The position numbers and the translations under genes are program-made. Of a DNA stretch of 64,000 nucleotides, positions 24,325 through 32,046 are shown one piece after another. The notes beneath the pieces are model-generated. The model was not told the DNA's origin and ran no database searches. It was given only the letters and a program-made list of their open reading frames with translations. Source of the stretch: JACVRW01 sp038323835 (GTDB taxonomy: Bacteria; Actinomycetota; Thermoleophilia; Solirubrobacterales; Thermoleophilaceae); NCBI GenBank assembly GCA_038323835.1, contig JBBQHI010000014.1, positions 13,477 to 77,476 on the forward strand. The letters run 5' to 3'. How positions within the stretch are numbered: the stretch's first letter is position 1; every line of letters begins with the position of its first letter.

Positions 24325-25715
24325 CGGCTCTCGTCTGGTTCACGCGCGACCTGCGCGTCCACGACCACCCAGCGCTGCGCGCCGCCCTCGACGCCCACGA
24401 GCGGGTGATCCCGGTCTTCGTCCTGGACGACTCGCTGCTCGGCGGCCGTCACCGCTCCGGGCCGCGCACGCAGTTCATGCTCGAGTGCCTGCGCGAGCTC
24501 GACGGCGCCCTCGGCGAGCGCGGGAACGGGCTGGTGCTCCGGCGGGGCCGCGTGCCGGCCGAGCTGGCGAGGCTCGCCGGTGAGGTGGGGGCCGAGGAGG
24601 TGCACTTCAGCGCCGACGTTGGCCCCTACGCGCGGAGGCGCACGGAGGCGGCGCGCGAGGCGCTCGGCGAGCACGGCGCGAAGCTCGTCGGCCACGCCGG
24701 CCTGGCGGCCGTGGACGACCTGGCCGAGATCCGCACTCAGGCCGGGAAGCCCTACACGGTGTTCTCGCCCTTCCACCGCAACTGGCAGGACGCCCCGCGG
24801 CGGGACGTGCTGGGCGCGCCGCGCTTGCTGCCCGCGCTGCCCTCGAAGTTGCGCAAGGGCCGGGTCCCGGCGCTGGAGGCACTTGGCCTCGAACAGGAGG
24901 TCGAGGAGCCGCCGACCGGGGGCGAGGAGGCCGCCCGCGAGCGCCTATCGCGCTTCCTGGCGGACGACGTCCGGAGCTACGCCGCCAACCACGACGCCCT
25001 GGGTGAGGACCGCACGTCGCGCCTTTCCCCCTACCTGCACTTCGGCTGCGTCTCGGTCCGGGAGATCGAGGAGCGGCTGCCGCGGGGGAAGGGCCCGGAG
25101 GCCTTCCACCGCCAGCTCTGCTGGCGCGACTTCTACCAGCACGTTCTGCTCCACTTCCCGCGCAACGCCAGATCGGAGTTCCAGGTGCGCTACCGGGGAA
25201 AGATCGGCTGGAGCCATGCCGAGGGCGACTTCGAGGCCTGGCGCGAGGGGCGCACCGGCTTCCCGCTGGTGGACGCCGGGATGCGTCAGCTGCGGCGCGA
25301 GGGATGGATCCACAACCGTGCTCGGCTGGTGGTGGGCTCCTTCCTGACCAAGGACCTGGGCATCGACTGGCGCTGGGGCGAGCGCTGGTTCATGCGCGTG
25401 CTCGTGGACGGCGACGAGGCCAACAACAACGGCAACTGGCAGTGGATCGCGTCGGTGGGCACCGACCCGCAACCGGCCTTCAGGAGGATCTACAACCCGG
25501 CCCGGCACATGGAGCGCTACGACCCGAACGGGGACTACGTGAGGCGCTACGTGCCCGAGCTCCGCAACGTGCCCGACGATTACCTGGCCGAGCCCTGGGG
25601 CATGCCCGAGGAGCTCCAGCGGGAGGTGGGCTGCGTGATCGGCGAGGACTACCCGGAGCCGATCGTGGACCACCTGGAGGCGCGCCGGGAGGCGCTGGAG
25701 CGCTACCGCGTTTGA
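24321..25715 (+). CDS. phr: Class I cyclobutane pyrimidine dimer photolyase
   Basis: This light-driven flavoenzyme repairs UV-induced pyrimidine dimers. The 464-residue protein has the N-terminal antenna domain (ALVWFTRDLRVHDHPALRAAL) and the FAD-binding C-terminal domain. In the latter are RLSPYLHFGCVSVREI, QLCWRDFYQHVLL, GFPLVDAGMRQL, WIHNRARL, DGDEANNNGNWQW and GTDPQPAFRRIYNP. The length and Trp-rich blocks match E. coli PhrB-type enzymes. GTG at 24321 overlaps the hisC stop, so it shares that transcript. Confidence 0.93.
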   Translation: MTALVWFTRDLRVHDHPALRAALDAHERVIPVFVLDDSLLGGRHRSGPRTQFMLECLRELDGALGERGNGLVLRRGRVPAELARLAGEVGAEEVHFSADVGPYARRRTEAAREALGEHGAKLVGHAGLAAVDDLAEIRTQAGKPYTVFSPFHRNWQDAPRRDVLGAPRLLPALPSKLRKGRVPALEALGLEQEVEEPPTGGEEAARERLSRFLADDVRSYAANHDALGEDRTSRLSPYLHFGCVSVREIEERLPRGKGPEAFHRQLCWRDFYQHVLLHFPRNARSEFQVRYRGKIGWSHAEGDFEAWREGRTGFPLVDAGMRQLRREGWIHNRARLVVGSFLTKDLGIDWRWGERWFMRVLVDGDEANNNGNWQWIASVGTDPQPAFRRIYNPARHMERYDPNGDYVRRYVPELRNVPDDYLAEPWGMPEELQREVGCVIGEDYPEPIVDHLEARREALERYRV

Positions 25716-25766
25716 CTGCCGGGCCGCCGCGCTCAAGCTTCGCTTGCCGCGGTCGATACAAGCCGC

Positions 25767-26084
25767 ATGTCCATCCAGGTGAAAGACGCTCTCGAGAGCG
25801 AGGACGGCACCCTGACGCTCGACCTGTCGCTGGCCGAGGGAGAGGCCCTGAAGGCCTGGCTCCTGAAGCCCGCCGCGGATGGAAGCTCCGCGATCGACGA
25901 CGAGCACGCAAAGTCGGTGATGGTCAAGCTGGGTGCCCAGCTCGACTACATCAGTGGTGTTGCCCTGGTTCGCGAGGAGCTGGAGGAGGCGGGCTTCGAC
26001 ACCGAGCCGCTCAGCAACGAGCAGATTGCTGAGCTCGGTCGCCGGATCGCCGACTCTCCCATCCGCCGGTACTCCGGCAACTAG
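25767..26084 (+). CDS. Small hypothetical protein (105 residues)
   Basis: This is a soluble acidic protein with no recognised domain. It has a beta-hairpin-like start (MSIQVKDALESEDGTLTLDL), a central helix (GEALKAWLLKPAADG), and a helical C-terminus with LVREELEEAGFDTEPLSNEQIAELGRRI. The ATG at 25767 is the only good start. It is followed by a strong hairpin at 26105-26132. Confidence 0.65.
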   Translation: MSIQVKDALESEDGTLTLDLSLAEGEALKAWLLKPAADGSSAIDDEHAKSVMVKLGAQLDYISGVALVREELEEAGFDTEPLSNEQIAELGRRIADSPIRRYSGN

Positions 26085-26104
26085 TCCCTAGGGACGGAGG
26101 GCCC

Positions 26105-26132
26105 GCTACGGTCGCCCAGTGGCGACCGTAGC
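26105..26132 (+). terminator. 12-bp stem-loop spanning a predicted start codon
   Basis: GCTACGGTCGCC and GGCGACCGTAGC pair perfectly around a 4-base loop (CAGT). It sits 20 bp after the stop of the 105-residue gene and could be its terminator. The GTG at 26119 used as the start of the next gene spans the loop and the first stem base, so the hairpin would hide that start if it is used. Confidence 0.6.
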
Positions 26133-27354
26133 CCCAACCGTCCCCTCAGGGCCGACGCACGTTGCCGTCGTGTCCTTTCTGGCTGCCCGGGCCGCGCCCA
26201 CCGGCGGCTTCTGGGTGGCACTCGCCGGGGGTGTGGCATTGGCCCGCGTGGCCGAGCGCCGCGGTGCCCGGCAGGGCTTCGGGGCCAGCGTAGCCGCGAT
26301 GCTCGAGACCGTGGCCATCATCGGGCCCGCGCGTTTCGCCGTGCCGCTGACCCAGGCCATGACGGCGCCCATGCTCGGGCGCCTCGAGGCGAGAGGCACT
26401 CCGCTCCCGCTCCAGTTCCTGGCCTGTCTGGTGCTGCGCCTGATCCACAACACGGCCACCACCGCCTTCTTCATCTGGGTGATCACCGGCGGGCTCGACG
26501 CCTACGCCGGGACCTACGACGCGCTCGGGGGGCACCTCGGGCTCGAGGTCGGGGAGACGGGCGCGCTGGCTCTGACCGCGGCCGGCCTGGTGGGGTGGGG
26601 GCTCTTCGCCTCCGCCGTGCAGGTGGTGGTCTACCGCCGCGGGCTCCGGAACTGGGACGCCATCCAGGAGGCGGCACCCGCCGAGGTCCCGGTCGTGACG
26701 AGCACGTCGCGCCAGGAGGCGCGCCCGCACGCCGGCCGGTTCGACCCGCGCAGCGTCTCGCTGGCCGCGGCCGTGGCCTTCGGGCTTCTGCTCTCCGGCA
26801 CCTCGTGGGAGCTCCTCGGCGCCGTGGCCGCGTGGCTCGCGCTGGCGGCGGTGGTGGCGCGCGGGGACGGCTCGGTGGTGCCCACCGGCCTCGCCTTCTG
26901 TGCCGCGCTGGCCGGGGGCGCGTTCCTGTTCGGCCTGGTGGGCGGCCTCGGCCTCGACACCGCGGCCCGGCGCGCCGCAAGGGCGGGCCTGCTGGTGCTG
27001 GTGGCCACCTGGCTGCGGGCGGCCGCCGGGTCCGGTGGGCTGCGGGAGGTGGGCCGGCGCGCGCTCGGCAAGCTACGCCGGTTGCCCGCGATGCCCGAGG
27101 CCTCGCAGGCGCTCGAGGGGATCGCCTCGGAGGGCCGGCTGACGAGCGCGGCACGGTCGCTCGCGGCATCGCTGCGAGACACCCCCACCCGCGCGCTGCC
27201 TCTGGCGGACGCCGTGCTCGGGTGGGTGGTGCGGGAGGCCGGCGCGGAGTCGCAGCCGCCCCCGGCGCGGTCCGAGCGGAGGCTGCGGATTCGGGCGCTC
27301 GACGTGGCGCTGCTGGTGCTGGCCGCCGCGCCGGCCCTGGTGCTCGCGGGCTAG
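26119..27354 (+). CDS. Polytopic membrane protein of unknown function
   Basis: The 411-residue protein has several hydrophobic stretches: about residues 25-45, 55-75, 115-135, 155-175, 210-240, 255-275 and 395-410. Soluble Arg/Ala-rich parts lie between them. I recognise no family and no catalytic motif. Notable fragments are ARFAVPLTQAMTAPMLGRLE near residue 75 and HNTATTAFFIWVI near 115. The start is uncertain. GTG at 26119 lies in a strong hairpin without a usable ribosome-binding site; GTG at 26170 is the next in-frame option. Its TAG stop falls in an inverted-repeat element. Confidence 0.65.
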   Translation: MATVAPTVPSGPTHVAVVSFLAARAAPTGGFWVALAGGVALARVAERRGARQGFGASVAAMLETVAIIGPARFAVPLTQAMTAPMLGRLEARGTPLPLQFLACLVLRLIHNTATTAFFIWVITGGLDAYAGTYDALGGHLGLEVGETGALALTAAGLVGWGLFASAVQVVVYRRGLRNWDAIQEAAPAEVPVVTSTSRQEARPHAGRFDPRSVSLAAAVAFGLLLSGTSWELLGAVAAWLALAAVVARGDGSVVPTGLAFCAALAGGAFLFGLVGGLGLDTAARRAARAGLLVLVATWLRAAAGSGGLREVGRRALGKLRRLPAMPEASQALEGIASEGRLTSAARSLAASLRDTPTRALPLADAVLGWVVREAGAESQPPPARSERRLRIRALDVALLVLAAAPALVLAG

Positions 27355-27455
27355 TGTCCTGATTCGGAAGTTCGGCATCAGCTTGCCGAGTGGCTGACCG
27401 TCACGCAGGTCCAGACGCCGGGAAGGTGCGCTCGAACTGGCGACTCAGGGCACTA
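27352..27455. repeat. 104-bp element with 23-bp terminal inverted repeats
   Basis: 27352-27374 and 27433-27455 are inverted copies matching at 19 of 23 positions (both read TAGTG.CCTGA.TCG..AGTTCG inward). The first three bases of each arm are TAG, and these are the stop codons of the two convergent genes on either side. It may be a MITE-like insertion that supplied both stops, or a bidirectional terminator. Confidence 0.65.
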
Positions 27456-28358
27456 AGCCGGCCTGCGTGCGGAGATCAGCAGGTTGTAGAAGAGCGCGGC
27501 CGGCAGCCGCTGCTCGAGCAGCGAGCGGTCCAGCGACTGGAGCAGGAGATAGCCGCGGTAGGCGTACATCCGCCACGCGTGGGGGATGTCCTCGGGCACG
27601 GCCGTGGCCTCGAGAGCGCGGTTGGCCCATCCGAACAGCGACGCGGCCAGCTCCTCGCCGCTCACGCGCACCCGCTCGAGGCCCGCGCCGCGGGCGTGGG
27701 CGGCCAGGGTGCCCGGCGTAAACGCGTGCACATCCACCACCTGCTCCAGCCGGCCCTCCTCGTCCGCGCCGCCGCTACCGTCGCCGTAGTGGCGCTCGCC
27801 GGCGCCGATCAGCGCCCGCCAGAGCGGAGCCACGGCGTGGGCGCCGCGCTTGGGCATCTGGGCCAGGCGGTCGCCGTAGCGTGAGGGCTCGCCGCAGAAG
27901 GCCACCGCTCCGCCCGGTCGCAGCACGCGCCGGAACTCGCGAAACGCCGCGTCCAGGTCGGGCAGGTGGTGGAGCACGGCGTGCCCCACCACGAGGTCGA
28001 AGGACTCGTCCTCGAAGGGCAGCTCGGACGCCTCGCAGGCCGCGGTCTCCACGTCCACGCCCAGGCGGGCGGCCGATGCAGAGAGCACGTCGAGCATGCC
28101 GGGCGAGATGTCGGTGGCCACCCCCTCGTCCACCAGCCCGGCGCGCATCAGGTTCAGGAGGAAGTAGCCGGTCCCGGCCCCGATCTCGAGCGCCCGGGGG
28201 TAGTAGGTGGGCGCCGCGCCCAGAGCCTTGCGGAGCTTCCCGACCACCTGGCGCTCGCCCTCGGCGTCGTAGCTGATGCCCCACTTGGCGTCGTAACCGT
28301 CGGCGGCGAGGTCGTGGTAGCGCGTGTTGGCGGTCCGGATCTGCTGGGCGGCCTCCAT
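27453..28358 (-). CDS. Class I SAM-dependent methyltransferase (UbiE-like)
   Basis: The 301-residue protein has a Rossmann methyltransferase core: motif I ALEIGAGTGYFLLNL near residue 56, DISPGMLDVLS near 82, FDLVVGHAVLHHLPD near 118, and RVLRPGGAVAFCGEPSRYGD near 143. The C-terminal 110 residues are specific (SGEELAASLFGWANRALEA, and a Tyr-rich AWRMYAYRGYLLLQ). The substrate is unknown. It is divergent from the methyltransferase gene at 28480, with two copies of the palindromic element between them. Confidence 0.85.
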   Translation of the reverse strand: MEAAQQIRTANTRYHDLAADGYDAKWGISYDAEGERQVVGKLRKALGAAPTYYPRALEIGAGTGYFLLNLMRAGLVDEGVATDISPGMLDVLSASAARLGVDVETAACEASELPFEDESFDLVVGHAVLHHLPDLDAAFREFRRVLRPGGAVAFCGEPSRYGDRLAQMPKRGAHAVAPLWRALIGAGERHYGDGSGGADEEGRLEQVVDVHAFTPGTLAAHARGAGLERVRVSGEELAASLFGWANRALEATAVPEDIPHAWRMYAYRGYLLLQSLDRSLLEQRLPAALFYNLLISARRPA

Positions 28359-28373
28359 GCGCGGGGAAGCCTA

Positions 28374-28458
28374 GGGGAGGAGCGCAGGCCGGGCGAGCAC
28401 CGGACCACTCAGGGAGGAGCGCAGCCCGATCGATGTTCGGGCGAGCACCGGACCACTC
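28374..28458 (+). repeat. Two tandem copies of the palindromic element
   Basis: A 37-bp copy (28374-28410) lacking most of the loop is followed directly by a full 48-bp copy (28411-28458). The full copy reads left half AGGGAGGAGCGCAGCCCG, loop ATCGATGTT, right half CGGGCGAGCACCGGACCACTC. The pair fills the space between two divergent methyltransferase genes, so it lies in both 5' regions. Confidence 0.85.
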
Positions 28459-28479
28459 TCTCCATAGACTGCCCGCGGC

Positions 28480-29247
28480 GTGACCGAAGCCACTGTTCAG
28501 CGGGACCAGCCCGACGGGGTCCCGCCGCTCGCCCTGACCGGCGAGCGGACCATGCCAGACGTGCCCGCGGAGAACTACTGGTACCGGCGCCACCTGGCCG
28601 TGTACGAGTGGATTGCTGACCGCTGCAACGGGCTCGAGGTGGTGGATATGGCCTGCGGCGAGGGCTACGGCACCGCGGTGCTGGCCCGGCGGGCCCGCGT
28701 GGTGACCGGGGTGGATGCCAACCCGGACGCCCACGAGCACGCCCGGCTCAAGTACACGCGCCCGGGTATCCACTTCGTCCGCGACCTGGTGGAGAACTAT
28801 CGCGAGGAGACCGACGCGGTGGTGTTCCTCCAGACCATCGAGCACGTGGAGCGCCCCGAGGAGGTGCTGATGCACTTCCGCTCGCTGCTGCGTCCCGGCG
28901 GCGCGGTGTACCTCTCCACCCCGAACCTGCTCACGCTTGCCCCGCCCGGAGCGGACAAGTCCGACAACCCCTTCCACCTGCGCGAGTACCGCGCCGAGGA
29001 GTTCAGGGCGCTGTGCGCGTCGGTGTTCGAGCGGGTTGAGCTCTACGGGCTCTTCCACGCCCGCAAGCTCCGCGCGCACGAGGTGGCCCTGCGGGGGGGC
29101 TGGGACCGCGTGCACGCCGCGCTCGGAATCACCAAGCCGTTCTACGACCGCTTCACCCCCGCCATCGACGCCCGCGACTTCGCGCTGCGCACCGGCGGGC
29201 TGGACCGGGCGCTCGACTTCGTGGCCGTGCTCCGCGAGAACTCCTAG
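28480..29247 (+). CDS. SAM-dependent methyltransferase of an alpha-glucan cluster
   Basis: The 255-residue class I methyltransferase has motif I VVDMACGEGYGTAVLARRA near residue 55, a VDANPDAHEHAR acidic loop, VVFLQTIEHVERPEEVL near 110 and LRPGGAVYLSTPN. The next two genes follow with no gap: a GH57 branching enzyme and a GT4 glucosyltransferase. The order methyltransferase-GH57-GT4 matches M. tuberculosis Rv3030-Rv3031-Rv3032, the methylglucose lipopolysaccharide locus, as I recall it. A role in methylating glucose units of a cytosolic alpha-glucan is therefore likely but inferred. The start is GTG at 28480. Confidence 0.87.
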   Translation: MTEATVQRDQPDGVPPLALTGERTMPDVPAENYWYRRHLAVYEWIADRCNGLEVVDMACGEGYGTAVLARRARVVTGVDANPDAHEHARLKYTRPGIHFVRDLVENYREETDAVVFLQTIEHVERPEEVLMHFRSLLRPGGAVYLSTPNLLTLAPPGADKSDNPFHLREYRAEEFRALCASVFERVELYGLFHARKLRAHEVALRGGWDRVHAALGITKPFYDRFTPAIDARDFALRTGGLDRALDFVAVLRENS

Positions 29248-30675
29248 GTGAATTCCCGCCGCGGGGCGCTGGCCCTCGTTCTCCATACGCACATGCCTTA
29301 CGTGGAGGGGCTCGGCACCTGGCCCTTCGGCGAGGAGTGGCTCTGGGAGGCCGTGGCCGGCGTGTACCTGCCGCTGCTCGAGGTGCTGGACGGCGCGCCC
29401 GTGACCGTCGGACTGACCCCCGTGCTCTGCGACCAGCTCGAGGCCATGCAGGGCGAGGCCGGGGACCGCTACCTGCGCTTCCTGCGCGAGGTCCGCCACG
29501 CGGTGCACGAGGAGGACGGTGCCGGTCTCGCGCGCACCAACGAGCCCGAGCTGGCGGCCGAGGTGCGGCGCGCGGCGGGCGACTACGTGCGCGCGGCGGA
29601 CGGGTTCGAGCGCCGCGGCCGCGACCTCGTGGGGGCATTCCGGGGCCTCGCCGGGGTGGAGCTTTGGACCTCGGCCGCCACCCACGCCGTGCTGCCCCTC
29701 CTGGCCACCCGCGCGGGCCTGCGCCTTCAGGTGGCCTCCGGGGAGGCCTCACACCGGCGCCGCTTCGGGGACTGGGGCGGAGGGTTCTGGCTGCCCGAGT
29801 GCGCCTACGACCCCGGGCTCGAGCGCGAGCTGGCCGACCTCGGCGTGCGCACGTTCTGCGTCGACCAGACCGAATCGCTCGGCCTCGGCTCGCCCGAGCA
29901 CCTGAGCCCGATGGCGCTGCCCGCCGGCATCCTCGCCGTGCCGGTGGACTGGCAGACGGTTCAGCTCGTGTGGAGCGAGGACGCGGGCTACCCCGGCAGC
30001 GGCGCGTACCGCGACTATCACCGCCGCACCGTGCACGACCTGCGTCCCTGGAACAACGCCGGCGCCCCCTACGACCCGGAGGCCGCCGCGGCGGCGGCCC
30101 GCCGGCACGCTCAGGACTTCGTGGACCGCGCGCTGGAGCGCGCCGGTGACGGCGGCCTCGTGTGCTGCGCGCTCGACACCGAGCTGCTCGGCCACTGGTG
30201 GTACGAGGGCCCGGTGTGGCTGTCCGCGGTGCTCGAGCTGGCCCCGCGGGCCGGCCTCGACTTGGTCACCGTGTCCGAGGGGCTTCGGCGCGTGCCCGCG
30301 GTGGAGCGCGAGCTGGCCTCGTCCACCTGGGGAGCGGGCAAGAACCTCTCCACCTGGGAGGCGCCCGGGGTGTCGGACCTGGCCTTTGCCGCTCGCGCGG
30401 CGGAGCTCCGCACCGTGGCCGCGGCGTCCACCGGCAGGGGCCCGCGCGACGCCCTGGCCCGCGCCGCCCGCGAGCTCCTGGCGCTCCAGTCGAGCGACTG
30501 GGCGTTCATGGTCACGCGCGCGCTCGCCGCCGACTATCCGCTGCGCCGCGTGGAGGCCCACCGCGCGGACCACGACGCCGCGATGGCCGCTCTGACAGAC
30601 TCCGCGGCCGTGCCGGCGCCGGCCTTGCGCCACCTCGCCCCGGACCTCGACCTGGCCTCGCTCACCACTCCGTAG
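29248..30675 (+). CDS. GH57 family 1,4-alpha-glucan branching enzyme
   Basis: This cytosolic enzyme would create alpha-1,6 branches in an alpha-1,4-glucan. The 475-residue protein starts ALALVLHTHMPYVEG (the GH57 His pair), has the nucleophile region GFWLPECAYDPGLE near residue 183 (Glu), and the acid/base region CALDTELLGHWWYEG near 310 (Asp). It is also close in layout to Rv3031. GTG at 29248 directly follows the stop of the methyltransferase. Its product would work with the GT4 protein downstream. Confidence 0.9.
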   Translation: MNSRRGALALVLHTHMPYVEGLGTWPFGEEWLWEAVAGVYLPLLEVLDGAPVTVGLTPVLCDQLEAMQGEAGDRYLRFLREVRHAVHEEDGAGLARTNEPELAAEVRRAAGDYVRAADGFERRGRDLVGAFRGLAGVELWTSAATHAVLPLLATRAGLRLQVASGEASHRRRFGDWGGGFWLPECAYDPGLERELADLGVRTFCVDQTESLGLGSPEHLSPMALPAGILAVPVDWQTVQLVWSEDAGYPGSGAYRDYHRRTVHDLRPWNNAGAPYDPEAAAAAARRHAQDFVDRALERAGDGGLVCCALDTELLGHWWYEGPVWLSAVLELAPRAGLDLVTVSEGLRRVPAVERELASSTWGAGKNLSTWEAPGVSDLAFAARAAELRTVAAASTGRGPRDALARAARELLALQSSDWAFMVTRALAADYPLRRVEAHRADHDAAMAALTDSAAVPAPALRHLAPDLDLASLTTP

Positions 30676-30677
30676 GC

Positions 30678-31874
30678 ATGCGAGCCCTGATCCTGTCCTG
30701 GGAATACCCGCCTCTCATCGAGGGAGGTCTGGCACGTCACGTCCGGAAGCTGGCCGAGAACCTCGCCGCTCAGGATGTGGACGTGCACGTGCTCGCCCGG
30801 GGACGGGAGGAGTCGCCCGCCGAGGAGGAGATGGACGGCGTGCTGATCCACCGCGTGCGGGAGCCCGAGCGCCCGCGCGAGCTGGGCGAGTTCGTGACCT
30901 GGATCGAGCGCATGAACGCCGACATGCTGGCCATGGGCGTGGAGGTGGGCGACCGCTACGACTTCGACGTGGTGCACGGGCACGACTGGCTCGTGGCCTC
31001 GGCCGGGGACCACCTGGCCAACCGCTTCCGCGCCCCCTTCGTGGTGACCATTCACGCCACCGAGTACGGGCGTCATCAGGGCTACGTGGACAAGCACCCG
31101 CAGTCCTACATCCACGGGGTGGAGCGCTGGATGGCCAATCGCGCCGACCGCCTGATCACCTGCTCCGCGTACATGCGCGAGCACACGGCCGACGTCTTCG
31201 GGCTCGAGGAGTCGCGCATCACCGTGATCCCCAACGGCATCGACCCGTCCGAGCTGGTTCCGGTGGACGACCTCGACACCCTGCGCGCGCGCTTCGCGAA
31301 GCCGGACGAGAAGCTCGTGCTGCTGGTGGGCCGCCTGGTTTACGAGAAGGGGTTCCAGCTCGCGCTCGAGGCTCTGCCCGGGCTGATCGAGCGGCTCGGG
31401 AACGTGCGCTTCATCATCGCCGGCTCGGGCACCGCGGAGCAGGAGTTGCGGCGCCAGGCGAAGGAGCTCGGCCTGGACGAGCACGGCACCTTCCTCGGCT
31501 GGATCGGGGACGACGTGCTGCACTCGCTCTACCGGATCGCCGACCTCACAGTGGTGCCCTCGATCTACGAGCCCTTCGGGCTGGTGGCGCTGGAGGCGAT
31601 GGCGTCCGGGTGCCCCTGCCTGGTGGCTGACACCGGCGGACTGCGCGAGGTGGTGCCGAACGAGGACGTGGGGCTGCGCTTCCGCTCACGCGACCCGAAG
31701 TCGCTGGGCCAGATGGCCGAGCGGCTGCTCACCGACGTGGAGCTTCGCGACCGCCTCGTGGCCGAGGCCTCCGAGCACGTGCTCAGCTTCGACTGGGCCG
31801 ACGTGGCCCGCCAGGTGGCGGAGGTCTACGCCGAGGTGAGCGAGACGCGCTCCGCCACCCGCCGCAGCGGGTAG
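30678..31874 (+). CDS. GT4 glycosyltransferase (Rv3032-like alpha-glucosyltransferase)
   Basis: This 398-residue GT-B enzyme resembles glycogen synthase-like GT4 proteins. Its N-terminal motif ILSWEYPPLIEGGLARHV carries the Gly-rich donor loop. DVVHGHDWL and VVTIHATEYGRHQG follow, and the C-terminal domain has VGRLVYEKGFQLAL and the EX7E block PSIYEPFGLVALEAMA near residue 295. In mycobacteria the homologue Rv3032 elongates the alpha-1,4-glucan of methylglucose lipopolysaccharide. ATG at 30678 lies two bases after the GH57 stop. The 3' end overlaps a short membrane-protein remnant on the other strand. Confidence 0.9.
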   Translation: MRALILSWEYPPLIEGGLARHVRKLAENLAAQDVDVHVLARGREESPAEEEMDGVLIHRVREPERPRELGEFVTWIERMNADMLAMGVEVGDRYDFDVVHGHDWLVASAGDHLANRFRAPFVVTIHATEYGRHQGYVDKHPQSYIHGVERWMANRADRLITCSAYMREHTADVFGLEESRITVIPNGIDPSELVPVDDLDTLRARFAKPDEKLVLLVGRLVYEKGFQLALEALPGLIERLGNVRFIIAGSGTAEQELRRQAKELGLDEHGTFLGWIGDDVLHSLYRIADLTVVPSIYEPFGLVALEAMASGCPCLVADTGGLREVVPNEDVGLRFRSRDPKSLGQMAERLLTDVELRDRLVAEASEHVLSFDWADVARQVAEVYAEVSETRSATRRSG

Positions 31875-31982
31875 CGCGCCACGATTGCGCTCACCCAGAG
31901 AACCTGGGCGAGGGTGGTGTCGAGGAAGGTCACCGGGATCGAGATGAAGAAGAGCGCGGTGAAGGCGGGCTCCGCTAAAGGC
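31826..31982 (-). pseudogene. C-terminal remnant of a membrane protein
   Basis: On the minus strand an open stretch from 31982 to a TAG at 31826 encodes about 50 residues with one strongly hydrophobic segment (PAFTALFFISIPVTFLDTTLAQ), then a basic tail (VARYPLRRVAERV). It has no start codon or upstream coding part. It resembles the end of TMEM175-like (DUF1211) proteins, but this is a weak similarity by eye. It overlaps the end of the GT4 gene. Confidence 0.35.
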
Positions 31983-31993
31983 GCCCGAACGCA

Positions 31994-32022
31994 CACGCGC
32001 CCGCCGTCATGGCGGGCGCGTG
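31994..32022. terminator. Bidirectional stem-loop between the GT4 and MMPL genes
   Basis: CACGCGCCCGCC and GGCGGGCGCGTG form a perfect 12-bp stem with loop GTCAT between two convergent genes. This position is typical for a shared terminator. Confidence 0.7.
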
Positions 32023-32046
32023 GCTTGGGGGGGGAACTGCGTTGCG

